Assembly (NCBI GenBank): GCA_025056455.1
Contig: JANWVY010000005.1
Span: 248,001-312,000, forward strand
DNA: 64,000 nt
DNA from: Bryobacteraceae bacterium
GTDB taxonomy: Bacteria > Acidobacteriota > Terriglobia > Bryobacterales > Bryobacteraceae
Direction: 5' to 3'
Shown here: in pieces, positions 1 through 9,219 of the stretch
How positions within the stretch are numbered: the first letter of the stretch is position 1
How the letters are laid out: every line of letters starts with the position of its first letter
Notes under the pieces: generated by a model
Told to the model about the DNA's origin: nothing
Seen by the model: the letters and a program-made list of their open reading frames with translations, nothing else
Database searches by the model: none
Position numbers and translations under genes: made by a program

Positions 1-513
1 GACTACGCCGATGGCCCCCTGAATCTGGCGCGGGCGCTGATCCAGGAGGGGGAAACTGAGGCTGCCAGGCCCTTTGTCGCGAGGGCACTCGAGTTAGCCC
101 CGGGACTAGCTCGCGCACACTTCTTTCAGGCCATGATCGATAAGGCGGCCGGCGACTATGACGGCGCCCTCAGTCACCTGGCTAAGGTCGCCTCCCAATA
201 CCCGGAAGATCGAGTGGTGCTCAACCAAATCGGGCGGATTCTGTTTCTAAAGCGCGATTTTGCCAAGGCCGTCGCGGCGCTCGAGCGAGTTTTGCGCGTC
301 GATCCGGAGGATCTACAGGCTCACTACACCTTAATGCTCGCTTTTCGGGGCTTGGGCGATCTGCCGAAGGCCGAGTATCATGCGAAGCTGTTCCAGCGTT
401 TTAAGGCCGACGAATCGGCCCAAACCATCACCGCCAAGCCCCGCTTGTTGAGTCCAGAAGACAACAATGAGCGACAGCCAATCCACGACCACGAAAGCGC
501 ACCCTTGCCATGA
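1..513 (+). CDS. TPR-repeat protein, 3' part
   Basis: The reading frame is open from the first base, so the gene starts outside the window and only the last 170 residues are seen. They form tandem tetratricopeptide helices with typical spaced small and hydrophobic residues (for example the ARALELAPGLARAHF and RVLRVDPEDLQAHY segments), followed by a polar tail. TPR proteins are protein-interaction scaffolds and no catalytic domain is visible here. The stop overlaps the start of the next gene in an ATGA arrangement, so the two are translationally coupled. TPR and CRTAC1/UnbV genes commonly sit side by side in Acidobacteria, where they are thought to act in the envelope. The specific role is unknown. 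Confidence 0.85.
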   Translation, partial: DYADGPLNLARALIQEGETEAARPFVARALELAPGLARAHFFQAMIDKAAGDYDGALSHLAKVASQYPEDRVVLNQIGRILFLKRDFAKAVAALERVLRVDPEDLQAHYTLMLAFRGLGDLPKAEYHAKLFQRFKADESAQTITAKPRLLSPEDNNERQPIHDHESAPLP

Positions 514-2138
514 GAGCGCGGCTGTTCCTTTTGCTGGCGGTTTCCACGGTTCTCCTGGCTCAAGTCCGGTTCACCGATGTGACACAAACCGCCGGAATCC
601 GCTTCCGGCATCATAACGGCGGGTCTGGCAAGAAATGGCTCCCCGAAACCCTGGGCTCGGGGTGCGCGTTTTTCGATGCCGATGGCGACGGGTGGCTGGA
701 TCTGCTGTTGATTAACAGCAGGCCTTGGAAGCCACGCGGGGCGAAGGTCACCCAGAAGCTCTATCGCAACCAGCGCAACGGAACTTTCGCCGACATCACG
801 GCCGGCTCAGGCCTGGACGTTCAGTTATACGGCATGGGTGTGGCCATCGGCGACTACGACCATGACGGACGCGATGATGTGTACATCACGGCCCTCGAAG
901 GGGACCGGCTTTTCCATAACGAAGGGGGTGGTAAGTTTCGCGACGTCACGGCGAGTTCCGGGATCCGCAATGCCGACTTCGGAACTTCCGCTGCGTGGTT
1001 AGACTACGATCGCGACGGCCAGCTCGATTTGTTCGTCGCCAACTACGTGAAATGGAGTCCCCAAACGGACTTGTTCTGTTCACTGGACGGGGCCGTGAAA
1101 TCGTATTGCACTCCAGAATCCTATCCCGGCGTGGCGTCGAAGTTGTTCCGCAACTTAGGAGGCGGCAAGTTTGTGGATGTCAGCCAGCAAGCCGGAATCG
1201 CTGACTCCAGCTCGAAATCCCTTGGCGTTGCCTTGCTTGATTTTGACAATGATGGTTGGGTGGACATTTTTGTCGCCAACGACACCCAGCCAAACAAGCT
1301 CTATCGCAACAACCACAATGGTTCCTTCCGCGAGGTCGGTCTGACCGCTGGAGTAGCTTTTAGCGAGGATGGCGTTGCGCGCGGCGCCATGGGAACGGAT
1401 GCCGCAGACTACGATGGCTCTGGGCGCGCTCATCTTCTGGTGGGTAACTTTTCTAACCAGATGTTGGCCCTCTATCACAACGAGGGTAACGGGCTGTTTG
1501 TGGATGAGGCGCCCCGGTCCACCGTTGGGCGTGCAAGCCTGCTCAGTTTGACCTTTGGAGCCTTCTTCTTCGACTACGATCTGGACGGGCGGCTGGACAT
1601 CTTCTGTGCCAACGGGCATCTGGATGAAGAAATTGAACGCGTGCAGCCGAAGGTACGGTTTCGGCAGCCGCCTCTGCTATTCCGGAATCTGGGAAAGGGA
1701 AAATTCGAGGACGCCACTCAAGCCGTGGGCCCAGATTTTGCCCGGCCCCAGTTAGCTCGGGGGGCGGCCTACGGCGACTTTGACCAAGACGGGGACCTCG
1801 ACATCTTGCTAACCAACAACAATGGCCCTGCCGTACTACTGCGCAATGATGGCGGCAACCGCAACCACTGGCTGCGAGTTCGGCTCAAGGGCGTGCGCTC
1901 CAACCAAAACGGGATTGGCGCTGTTGTCCGCGTGATAACCCCGTCCGGCACGCTGTGGCGCATGGTTCATAGCGGGTCGAGTTACTGTTCGGCCAGTGAG
2001 CTTGCGCTCACGTTTGGTCTTGGTCAGGATCCGAGAGTGAATGCGGTTGAAGTGGTGTGGCCGAGCGGAGTAACGCAGAGAATCCTCAATCCCCGCGCGC
2101 GCCAAACCCTTGTCATCACCGAAGCGCCAAATCAATGA
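510..2138 (+). CDS. Secreted CRTAC1-family FG-GAP/UnbV beta-propeller protein
   Basis: 542 residues. A Sec signal peptide (MRARLFLLLAVSTVLLAQ) is followed by seven calcium-binding FG-GAP/VCBS blades. Their loops read D-x-D-x-D-G: FFDADGDGWLD, GDYDHDGRDD, LDYDRDGQLD, LDFDNDGWVD, ADYDGSGRAH, FDYDLDGRLD and GDFDQDGDLD. The fifth is degenerate. The C-terminal ~100 residues match the ASPIC/UnbV domain (NHWLRVRLKG, then VEVVWPSG). Such proteins are extracellular or periplasmic propellers that bind calcium and probably protein or glycan partners; no enzyme activity is established. It is coupled to the TPR gene by a 4 nt overlap. Its 3' end overlaps the convergent VWA gene by 7 nt. Confidence 0.9.
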   Translation: MRARLFLLLAVSTVLLAQVRFTDVTQTAGIRFRHHNGGSGKKWLPETLGSGCAFFDADGDGWLDLLLINSRPWKPRGAKVTQKLYRNQRNGTFADITAGSGLDVQLYGMGVAIGDYDHDGRDDVYITALEGDRLFHNEGGGKFRDVTASSGIRNADFGTSAAWLDYDRDGQLDLFVANYVKWSPQTDLFCSLDGAVKSYCTPESYPGVASKLFRNLGGGKFVDVSQQAGIADSSSKSLGVALLDFDNDGWVDIFVANDTQPNKLYRNNHNGSFREVGLTAGVAFSEDGVARGAMGTDAADYDGSGRAHLLVGNFSNQMLALYHNEGNGLFVDEAPRSTVGRASLLSLTFGAFFFDYDLDGRLDIFCANGHLDEEIERVQPKVRFRQPPLLFRNLGKGKFEDATQAVGPDFARPQLARGAAYGDFDQDGDLDILLTNNNGPAVLLRNDGGNRNHWLRVRLKGVRSNQNGIGAVVRVITPSGTLWRMVHSGSSYCSASELALTFGLGQDPRVNAVEVVWPSGVTQRILNPRARQTLVITEAPNQ

Positions 2139-3121
2139 GCGGACTGGGGAAGTGCGTAGTAGCCTTTGCGCGCTTGAACCTTCAAATCTTTATTCTTGGT
2201 CCGGATTTCCAACCGGCGAAACCCTCCATCTTTGGCCGGGTTGGTGGGCGAATAGGCTAATGCGTACTGGCTTCGCAATTCGGTCTGAATTTCATCCAGG
2301 ATTCTCTCTAGGGTGTATTTGCGATCCACGCGGTAAAGCCGCCCGCCGGTTTCTTCCGACATCCTTCGCAAGTCGCCATCTCCCGGATTTCCAAAACCGC
2401 CATAGACGCTCCAGTCGATGTACTGAATGCTGTAAATGATGGCGTCCGCTTTGTGCGCCATTTCGATGGCGTCGCGCAATCTGACCCGGCTGCCCACGTC
2501 CACTCCGTCGGTGATTAGGACCATGGCTTTTCGCCCCACTTCTTTCTTTAACTTTTCATCCGCAGCCAAGTAGACAGCGTCGAAGAGGATGGTGCCGCGC
2601 GGCTGGCCAATCGTCGGCACCGGACTCGGATGCAGGCCGCCCACGGCGGAATTTACGCGGAGCTGGCCCAAAGCTTCCGAGAGCATTTTTGCCGAATTCG
2701 TGTAATCCTGCAACAGCTCCGCCTCGCTGCCGAAGGCAATGAGGAAGGCCATATCCTTAGGCCGGAGGACTTGACGGAAAAACTGCATGGCAGCCCGCCT
2801 TTCGATTTCGATCAAATTTTCCTGCGACCGGCTAACGTCGACCAGAAGACCAATGGTTAAGGGGAGGTCGGATTCCCGTGTCAGCACCCGAATCTGTTGC
2901 TCTTTTCCGTCTTCAAAAACCTGAAAGTCGTCTTTGGTGAGATTCGCGACGTAAGCTCCTTTTTTATCCCGCACGGAGAATAAAACGTTCACCAAGTCAA
3001 CGTCTACGCGGATGGTCGGCAAATCCTCGGGTGGGGCTTGGTCTTTTTTTGGGGTTTGGGCGGCAGAAAGCAGGCTTATGACAAAGCCAACTGCGAGAAT
3101 TACCCGAACTGTCGACCTCAT
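2132..3121 (-). CDS. Secreted VWA-domain protein, acidobacterial VWFA-related family
   Basis: 329 residues with a signal peptide (MRSTVRVILAVGFVISLLSAAQ). An Ig-like N-terminal part is followed by a von Willebrand factor A domain with an intact metal site: D-x-S-x-S in LLVDVSRSQ near residue 95 and the later ITDGVD. The C-terminus (QYALAYSPTNPAKDGGFRRL, ending in KGYYALPQ) is the signature of the VWFA-related family expanded in Acidobacteria (TIGR03436 type). It is probably a periplasmic or surface adhesion or assembly module; the ligand is unknown. It is convergent with the CRTAC1 gene. A second member of the family lies at 62950-63975. Confidence 0.9.
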   Translation of the reverse strand: MRSTVRVILAVGFVISLLSAAQTPKKDQAPPEDLPTIRVDVDLVNVLFSVRDKKGAYVANLTKDDFQVFEDGKEQQIRVLTRESDLPLTIGLLVDVSRSQENLIEIERRAAMQFFRQVLRPKDMAFLIAFGSEAELLQDYTNSAKMLSEALGQLRVNSAVGGLHPSPVPTIGQPRGTILFDAVYLAADEKLKKEVGRKAMVLITDGVDVGSRVRLRDAIEMAHKADAIIYSIQYIDWSVYGGFGNPGDGDLRRMSEETGGRLYRVDRKYTLERILDEIQTELRSQYALAYSPTNPAKDGGFRRLEIRTKNKDLKVQARKGYYALPQSAH

Positions 3122-3335
3122 GCCGATATGATAGATGCGGCGGCGACGGAACGCGTTATCTAGTTTTGTCCAGTCGGCCGGCTGGCCCTGGAGGGTGTCC
3201 GTGTTGGTCGCTGCAGGCGAAAGCCTTGACGAACGGGCCCGCGGCGCGGGGCTCGCAGGCGCGGCAACCAGCCCCTCGCCAGTCCCGCGTCTTTCCGAGC
3301 ACGGGAAACCTTTAGCCGTGTCAGCCCCTCAACCC

Positions 3336-3344
3336 TGTTAAAAT
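3336..3344 (+). promoter_or_regulatory. Extended -10 promoter candidate for lutA
   Basis: TGT followed by TAAAAT fits an extended -10 (TGn plus hexamer) just before lutA. No convincing -35 is seen. A start about 7 nt after the hexamer would leave only about 5 nt before the lutA ATG at 3356, and no Shine-Dalgarno fits in that space, so the mRNA may be almost leaderless. Confidence 0.4.
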
Positions 3345-3355
3345 CCTGGTTTTAC

Positions 3356-4081
3356 ATGTACGGGCGAGTTTCTCTCTTTGTCACCTGCCTGGTCGATCAG
3401 CTTTTCCCGAATGTGGGTCTCGCCGTGGCCGATGTTCTCGAGCGACTCGGCTATCAGGTAGAGTTTCGCCCCCAACAGACTTGCTGCGGGCAACCTGCCT
3501 TCAATAGCGGCTACCGAGAGGAAGCGCAAGCCGTGGCGGAGCACTTCATTCGCGTGTTTCGCGATGCCGATTTCATCGTGGTCCCCTCGGGATCGTGCAC
3601 CTCGATGATCACCCACCATTTTTTCGAACTCTTCCCCGCTGGGTCAGATCTTCGGGAAGAGGTGGAATATCTGGCTCCGCGGGTATGGGAGTTTTCCAAA
3701 TTTCTCCTGGAAGTGGCTAAGGTGGAGGACGTTGGCGCCCGCTTTGAAGGCGTAGTCACCTATCACGACAGCTGCCATGCCTTGCGGGAGTTGGGAATTC
3801 GGGAAGGACCGCGGCGCCTGCTCGCCAAGGTCCGGGGGCTTACCTTGAGAGAAATGAGCATCGCCGAGGAGTGCTGTGGATTTGGTGGCACCTTCTCGAT
3901 CAAATTCCCGGAAGTCTCAGCGGGCATGGCGCGCACGAAAATCGAATCCATTCTGAAAACTGGGGCATCCACCATCGTGTCGATTGACTCCAGCTGTCTG
4001 ATGCAGTTACAAGGCGTGATTGCCCGCATGGGAGTTCCCCTAGAAACCAAGCACCTAGCTGAGATTCTGGCCAGTAGGTGA
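3356..4081 (+). CDS. lutA: L-lactate utilization protein LutA (CCG-domain Fe-S protein)
   Basis: 241 residues, full length for LutA/YkgE. It has two cysteine-rich CCG modules: TCCGQPAFNSGY near residue 41 and ECCGFGGTFSIKFPEVS near residue 170, with HDSCHALRELG between. In Bacillus the LutABC complex oxidises L-lactate to pyruvate through Fe-S centres in the cytoplasm. The start ATG at 3356 leads straight into the family N-terminus (VSLFVTCLVDQLFP). The stop is immediately followed by the lutB translation region, and lutA-lutB-lutC are consecutive with overlaps, so they form one operon. No LutR-type GntR regulator is in view. The family call is firm; the exact substrate is inferred from the intact trio. 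Confidence 0.93.
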   Translation: MYGRVSLFVTCLVDQLFPNVGLAVADVLERLGYQVEFRPQQTCCGQPAFNSGYREEAQAVAEHFIRVFRDADFIVVPSGSCTSMITHHFFELFPAGSDLREEVEYLAPRVWEFSKFLLEVAKVEDVGARFEGVVTYHDSCHALRELGIREGPRRLLAKVRGLTLREMSIAEECCGFGGTFSIKFPEVSAGMARTKIESILKTGASTIVSIDSSCLMQLQGVIARMGVPLETKHLAEILASR

Positions 4082-4092
4082 GGGACAAAGCG

Positions 4093-5508
4093 ATGATCAT
4101 TTCAGCCGAGCGAAAGCAGAGCATCGAGCGCGCGGTAGCCGATCCCAAACTCCAGCTGGCGGTCTACTCGGCCACGGCGCGCCTCAAGCAGAAGCGTGTT
4201 GAGGCCGTGAGCCCCGCGGAATTGCCCGATTATCAGCAGCTCCGCGAGTGCGCCCACCAGCTCAAAAAACACGCCCTGGAAAACCTGGACTACTATCTCG
4301 AGCAGTTCGAAGCCAACGTGCTCGCCCATGGCGGGAAGGTGATCTTCGCGCAAACTGGCAAGCAAGTAGGGGAATTCATTGCCACGCTGGCCAAACAGCG
4401 CGGTGTTTCTCTGCTAGTGAAATCCAAGTCGATGACGACGGAGGAGATTCACCTGAATGAAGCGCTCGAGAGGGAAAAGCTCGAGGCGGTGGAAACTGAT
4501 CTAGGTGAATACATCCTCCAGCTGGCTCATGAGCGCCCCTTTCACATCGTCGCTCCGGCCGTTCACAAAACACGGCATGACGTGGCAGACATCCTAAGCC
4601 AGAAGCTCGGTGTGCAGCGCGAGGAGGTTCCCGAGCATCAGGCGATGATCGCCCGGCGTACGCTGCGCGAGAAATTCTTAGCCGCTGGGATCGGGATTTC
4701 GGGAGCGAACTTCCTGGTTGCGGACTCCGGCGCTGTTGTTCTTGTCGAAAACGAGGGCAATGCTCGGCTCTGCGTTTCGGCCCCGCCCATTCACGTGGCC
4801 GTAGCGGGTATCGAAAAGATCATTCCTCGCGCTCAGGACCTGCCAGTTTTCCTCAAGTTGCTTGCCCGTAGTGGCACTGGACAAAGGCTCACCGTCTACA
4901 CGTCTTTCCTTTCCGGCCCCCGGCGGGCGGCCGAAGTAGACGGCCCGTCAGAGTTTTACGTCGTGTTGATGAACAACGGGCGGACCAAACTGCTGGCCGA
5001 TTCTAGCAAGCGGGAATCGTTGTTTTGTATCCGCTGTGGCGCCTGTTTGAATGCTTGTCCCGTTTACCGGAAAATCGGCGGGCATAACTACCCCTGGGCC
5101 TACTCTGGTCCCATTGGCGCGATTATCACCCCCCAGTATCAGGGTTTAAGCCAGGATCCCTGGCTACCTTATGCGTCGAGCCTTTGCGGAGCTTGTGCGG
5201 AAGTCTGTCCCGTGAAGATCGACATCCCGAGGATTCTCCTCGAACTGCGGCATGAGGTCACTCGGGAAGAACGGCGGCAGGGGAAAAATGGGCTGGAGCG
5301 TTTTGCCTTCCGAGCCTATTCCTGGGTGATGCGGAAACCCAAACTATACGCGGCTGCAGGACGCGCAGCCGCCCTAGGGGCACGGCTGCCGGGTATGCTT
5401 TCCTTGGGTCCTGCCAGGCTGTGGGCGAGCCAGCGCGAGACGCCGAAGCCAGCCGCCGCGAGCTTCCGGCAACTCTGGCGACAGCGGCAGGCAGGGAGAT
5501 TGCCATGA
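4093..5508 (+). CDS. lutB: L-lactate utilization protein LutB (4Fe-4S protein)
   Basis: About 471 residues. The N-terminal two thirds is the LUD domain. Then come two ferredoxin-type cysteine clusters, CIRCGACLNACP near residue 313 and CGACAEVCP near residue 365, and a C-terminal helical tail. It is thought to carry electrons within the LutABC lactate oxidase. Two starts are possible: a GTG at 4078 that overlaps the lutA stop, and the ATG at 4093. I prefer 4093 because AGGTGAGG lies 8-9 nt upstream. The stop overlaps lutC (ATGA). N-terminal motifs such as KSMTTEEIHLN and GISGANFLVADSGAVVLVENEGN are typical of the family. Confidence 0.93.
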   Translation: MIISAERKQSIERAVADPKLQLAVYSATARLKQKRVEAVSPAELPDYQQLRECAHQLKKHALENLDYYLEQFEANVLAHGGKVIFAQTGKQVGEFIATLAKQRGVSLLVKSKSMTTEEIHLNEALEREKLEAVETDLGEYILQLAHERPFHIVAPAVHKTRHDVADILSQKLGVQREEVPEHQAMIARRTLREKFLAAGIGISGANFLVADSGAVVLVENEGNARLCVSAPPIHVAVAGIEKIIPRAQDLPVFLKLLARSGTGQRLTVYTSFLSGPRRAAEVDGPSEFYVVLMNNGRTKLLADSSKRESLFCIRCGACLNACPVYRKIGGHNYPWAYSGPIGAIITPQYQGLSQDPWLPYASSLCGACAEVCPVKIDIPRILLELRHEVTREERRQGKNGLERFAFRAYSWVMRKPKLYAAAGRAAALGARLPGMLSLGPARLWASQRETPKPAAASFRQLWRQRQAGRLP

Positions 5509-6152
5509 ACGGGCGCGACGCCTTGCTAGCGGAGGTGCGCCAGGCGCTCGGGCGGCAAAAGGGCCAAGCACCGCCTCCTCCGCCGCCGCCGCGGATCGTG
5601 ATTCCCGAGCTTTCCCTCCCGCAGCGGCTCGCTTTGTTTCGGAGTCGTCTGGAGGAATTAGGGGGAAAGGTTCTGGAGGTTCCAACCCTCGCCGCCGCCC
5701 GTCAGGCTGTCGCAGAGTTGCTGGATGGTCCTGCGGTCGCCTCGAATTCTCTGGTGCTAGCTAAAGCCGGAATTCCGAGTCTGCCGCGGGTAGTTTCTGG
5801 GTTGCGGGACGCGGCTGCCTTACGCGAGGCCTGTCGCAACGCGGCCTATGGAATTACTTCCGCTGACTTCGCTCTGGCGGAGACGGGTACGCTGGTGTTA
5901 ATGGCCTCTGCTCAGGAAGACCGGCTGGTGAGCCTGCTACCCCCAGTCCACATCGCCGTCGTTCCCGTAAGCCGTTTATTAAGCGGCCTTGATGAGTTAT
6001 ACAACAGAAAAGCGAAACCGGCTGAGGAAACCAGCGCCATGATCCTAATTACTGGACCCAGCCGCAGCGCGGATATCGAAATGATCTTAGTGCGTGGCGT
6101 TCACGGCCCACGCCTCGTGCAGGTAATTTTCGTAGATGAGGATGTGGAATAG
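5505..6152 (+). CDS. lutC: L-lactate utilization protein LutC (LUD domain)
   Basis: 215 residues from the ATG at 5505, which overlaps the lutB stop as ATGA and has a GGGAGA ribosome site just upstream. The frame stays open upstream inside lutB, but that part has no family similarity. The protein is one LUD domain: GITSADFALAETGTLVL, LPPVHIAVVPVSRL and the family-defining end ITGPSRSADIEM with GVHGPR. It is the third subunit of the lactate oxidation complex. A proline run (about residues 22-28) separates a short N-terminal helix from the domain. It is co-transcribed with lutA and lutB. Confidence 0.93.
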   Translation: MNGRDALLAEVRQALGRQKGQAPPPPPPPRIVIPELSLPQRLALFRSRLEELGGKVLEVPTLAAARQAVAELLDGPAVASNSLVLAKAGIPSLPRVVSGLRDAAALREACRNAAYGITSADFALAETGTLVLMASAQEDRLVSLLPPVHIAVVPVSRLLSGLDELYNRKAKPAEETSAMILITGPSRSADIEMILVRGVHGPRLVQVIFVDEDVE

Positions 6153-6732
6153 TTCCATGCTGCTGCTTCCCCTTTTGGCTTTCCTACCCCTGGCCATCCT
6201 CTCTGGCCAAACAGCCGAGTTCTCGATCCACGGCGGCGTCTCCCGACTCAGCAATAGCAATATTGGTGACCTTGGCCCAGAAAATTACAGCCTGCAAGAC
6301 GGATGGCGAATCGGCTTCCGCACCACCTTGAATACCTACCGCTTCTTTGGCCATGAATTCGGCTACGCTTATAATCGAACGCAACTGCGGAATGAAACCC
6401 GCAGAGCGGAATTTGGCATGGCCATCCACCAAGGCTTTTACAACTTTCTGGCGTACGCGACCCGGGACGGGGCAACCGTAAGGCCATTCGCTACCGGTGG
6501 GGTTCATTTCAATAACTACACACCCCCTGGCACCAGTGTCACTTCCGGTGGGGGATCCACCAAATTAGGCTTTAACTACGGCGGCGGTCTCAAAGTGCGG
6601 ATTACGCCCATCCTCGCGATTCGCTTCGATGGGCGGTACTACCAAAACGGCAAGCCGTTTGACTTTCTTCAGAACCGTCGCGGGCTGATTCGCCAGCTTG
6701 AGGTCTCCATCGGCTTTGGCTTTGTGATCTAA
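6136..6732 (+). CDS. Outer-membrane beta-barrel protein
   Basis: Up to 198 residues. A signal peptide (LLLPLLAFLPLAILSGQ) is followed by alternating amphipathic strands rich in Gly, Tyr and Phe (NTYRFFGHEFGYAYNRTQL, KLGFNYGGGLKVRI, RQLEVSIGFGFVI), the pattern of a small eight-stranded OmpA/OmpW-like barrel. The gene overlaps the lutC end, so it probably rides on the lut operon. Starts at 6136, 6142 or 6157 all keep a signal peptide; 6136 supplies a basic residue in the n-region but none has a clear ribosome site. No specific family is recognised, and a role in lactate uptake would be a guess from position. Confidence 0.75.
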   Translation: MRMWNSSMLLLPLLAFLPLAILSGQTAEFSIHGGVSRLSNSNIGDLGPENYSLQDGWRIGFRTTLNTYRFFGHEFGYAYNRTQLRNETRRAEFGMAIHQGFYNFLAYATRDGATVRPFATGGVHFNNYTPPGTSVTSGGGSTKLGFNYGGGLKVRITPILAIRFDGRYYQNGKPFDFLQNRRGLIRQLEVSIGFGFVI

Positions 6733-6834
6733 TTCGCCGCGGCCGTCCAAAACATTCGAGTATATTTACGTTTTTTTCGATTTTTTACACAATTCTGATA
6801 TGCCAGAAACGCCGTTCTTCGACTCTGGATATCG

Positions 6835-7977
6835 ATGAACGGCGGATCCCGACTTCGTTTTTATTGGAAAGATGCAGATCCGTGCCGAGGATTTGCTGCG
6901 GGCGTGTCCTTGCACAGCCACACGTCCTCGTCCCAAGAACTACTTGACTTTATTCCGCGCCTGCTATCGCGTGTGCCCCTGTTGAGCCAATTTGAACGCG
7001 CCGCGCTACGGAAGTACAAGCAGGTGCACGGAACGGAGCTTGACTACCGCCACATTTGGTGGACTCCTCCCCTCACGGCCGTCGAGGCCTTTGCGCTTGA
7101 GCGACAGCAAATCGAGAAGCTCGGTTTGCGGCCTATGGTCTCCCTGAGCGACCATGACACGATCGAAGGCGTCTGGAAGTTACAGAGCATGGAATCGACT
7201 CGGGAGGCTGTGGTGAGCGTTGAGTGGAGCGTCCCAACACCCCAGCAGTCGGTTCTCCATTTAGGAGTGCATAATATTCCCCCGGCCCAGGCGCACTCCA
7301 TCATGGCCATGCTGGCCGGCTTTACGGCTCAACCGGAACCCCACCGCCTAGCCGACATCCTGGCGGAACTCAACAGCTGGCCCGAGACCCTCGTTGTCTT
7401 GAACCACCCCTACTGGGACGAAAAATGGATTGGCGCCGAGAAGCATGCGGCGATGGTGGAGTCTTTTGCCCGCCAGTACCGTCCATTTCTTCACGCCTTG
7501 GAATTGAACGGATTGAGGCCCTGGAGGGAGAATCTGCAGACTGTTCGCCTGGGACTCGAATTGGGACTCCCGCTGATTTCTGGCGGCGACCGCCATGGCC
7601 TAGAACCGAACGCCAACATCAATCTCACCAATGCCCGGAATTTCGCCGAATTCGCCCAGGAGATTCGGGTCGGACGCTCCAGCGACATCCTCTTTCTACC
7701 GCAGTACCGCACCTCGCTGACCTTGCGCGTAATTGAAACGGTGTGCGACGTCTTGCGCACCAATCCGGACCACCCATTCGGTTGGGCCCACTGGACCGAC
7801 CGTGTGTTCCGTCGAACCCCGGATGGAGTCCGGTCCCTTTCCGAGGAATGGATTCATGGGGTACGACCCCCTGTAATCGTCCGCCTCTTTCTCGCGTCTA
7901 TTCGCATGGCGGATTGTCATGCGGTAAGATCTGCCATGCGGGTAGCTTTGGGCGCGAAAGAGGAGATGGTCTGGTGA
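6835..7977 (+). CDS. PHP-domain phosphoesterase-like protein
   Basis: 380 residues. The metal-binding motifs of the PHP superfamily appear in order: SLHSHTSS near residue 26 (H-x-H), SLSDHDTIEG near residue 103, VLNHPYWDE near residue 187 and SGGDRHG near residue 249. PHP enzymes hydrolyse phosphate esters with two or three metal ions; this one is longer than the minimal domain and its substrate cannot be told. The spacer upstream (6733-6834) is AT-rich. The stop overlaps the start of the glycosyltransferase gene (GTGA), so the two form one operon, a pairing that suggests a sugar-phosphate or glycolipid function. Confidence 0.82.
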   Translation: MNGGSRLRFYWKDADPCRGFAAGVSLHSHTSSSQELLDFIPRLLSRVPLLSQFERAALRKYKQVHGTELDYRHIWWTPPLTAVEAFALERQQIEKLGLRPMVSLSDHDTIEGVWKLQSMESTREAVVSVEWSVPTPQQSVLHLGVHNIPPAQAHSIMAMLAGFTAQPEPHRLADILAELNSWPETLVVLNHPYWDEKWIGAEKHAAMVESFARQYRPFLHALELNGLRPWRENLQTVRLGLELGLPLISGGDRHGLEPNANINLTNARNFAEFAQEIRVGRSSDILFLPQYRTSLTLRVIETVCDVLRTNPDHPFGWAHWTDRVFRRTPDGVRSLSEEWIHGVRPPVIVRLFLASIRMADCHAVRSAMRVALGAKEEMVW

Positions 7978-9134
7978 ACTCGGCTTCGGCCCCGCGGGTC
8001 GCTTTCTTTAGCGACAGCTTCTACGAAGTGAATGGAGTGGCGCACACCTCGCGCCAGTTCCAGAACTTCGCCGAGCGGCGGCAGCTTCCTTTTTTTTCCC
8101 TTCACGTGGGGCCGAAAGACAGCCTGGTTCAACGAGGGCCGCTCACCATCGCCGAGCTTTCTATCAGTCGGGTTTCATTTCCTTTGGAAACCGACATGCG
8201 CTTCGACTTGCTAGCGCTGCAGCACCGCAAAGAGATTCGCGAACAATTAAAGACGTTTCAGCCGGATTTCATTCATATTACAGGGCCTGGCCACATTGGA
8301 ATCTTGGGCGCCATCCTTGCCCATGATTTGAAGATCCCTTTGGTGGCCAGCTGGCACACAAACCTCCACGAGTTCGGTGCCAGGCGCCTTGAGCGCTTGC
8401 TTTCTTTTGTGCCCGGATCCGTCCGCCGTGTCATCTCCCGCTGTGCTGAGTCGAGTGCGCTCGCCTGCTGCGTTCGCTTCTACCGGATTGCCCGAAAACT
8501 GCTGGCGCCGAATCCAGACCTGGTACGCCTGCTCCACGAACGCACCGGCAAGCCAACCTACCCCATGGGCCGTGGCGTGGACATTGAGCTTTTCCATCCC
8601 AAGCGCCGCACGCGCACCGACGACGCTTTCGTGCTTGGTTATGTCGGCCGCTTAACTCCGGAAAAAAACGTCCGCTTGCTGGCTCGGATTGAGGAAGCAA
8701 TTCAGAGCGCTGGACTCGGCCCCTATCGATTTCTGATTGTTGGGCAGGGAAGCGAGCAAGACTGGCTGCGCCGGAATCTCCACAACGCCGAATTTACCGG
8801 TGTTTTGCGAGGGGAGGCCCTCGCAGAGGCCTATGCCAACATGGACCTCTTCGTATTTCCCTCCACAACGGACACCTACGGCAATGTGATCCAAGAGTCC
8901 TTGGCCTCAGGTGTGCCTGCGATCGTGACTCCCGAAGGAGGGCCCAAGTATCTGGTTCGCAGTGGCGAGACGGGCTTGGTGGCGGCCAGCGAAACGGCAT
9001 TCATCCGCTGTGTGCTCGATCTGATGCGCGACCGGCAAACTCATGCCGCCATGCGCGCCAAGGCCCGTCAGTATAGCTGCGGCAACACTTGGGACCGCGT
9101 CTTCGAACGGGTGTACGAAGTCTACGCAGCCTAG
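7974..9134 (+). CDS. GT4-family glycosyltransferase
   Basis: 386 residues from the GTG at 7974, which overlaps the PHP stop and has AGGAGA 7 nt upstream. The frame stays open far upstream inside the PHP gene, but the fold begins at PRVAFFSDSFYEVNGVA. It is a GT-B enzyme: N-terminal Rossmann half with SWHTNLHEFG, C-terminal half with GYVGRLTPEKN, then FVFPSTTDTYGNVIQESLASG, where the usual first Glu of the E-x7-E motif is Asp, as in MgtA-like mannosyl and glucosyl transferases. It probably transfers a sugar from a nucleotide donor to a lipid or glycan. The acceptor is unknown. Confidence 0.9.
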   Translation: MNSASAPRVAFFSDSFYEVNGVAHTSRQFQNFAERRQLPFFSLHVGPKDSLVQRGPLTIAELSISRVSFPLETDMRFDLLALQHRKEIREQLKTFQPDFIHITGPGHIGILGAILAHDLKIPLVASWHTNLHEFGARRLERLLSFVPGSVRRVISRCAESSALACCVRFYRIARKLLAPNPDLVRLLHERTGKPTYPMGRGVDIELFHPKRRTRTDDAFVLGYVGRLTPEKNVRLLARIEEAIQSAGLGPYRFLIVGQGSEQDWLRRNLHNAEFTGVLRGEALAEAYANMDLFVFPSTTDTYGNVIQESLASGVPAIVTPEGGPKYLVRSGETGLVAASETAFIRCVLDLMRDRQTHAAMRAKARQYSCGNTWDRVFERVYEVYAA

Positions 9135-9219
9135 TTTTAGCTAGAACCCCACTCGCCTTGGCCAGCGGAGCCCTCCCCTGGTAGCGCTGTCCTACAATGA
9201 AAGCGGAGGCAACCCCCAC

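Noticed and set aside
3135-3341. Small open frame in the gap before lutA
   Set aside because: Arg/Ala-rich translation typical of GC-rich DNA, no ribosome site, and it overlaps the probable lutA promoter.
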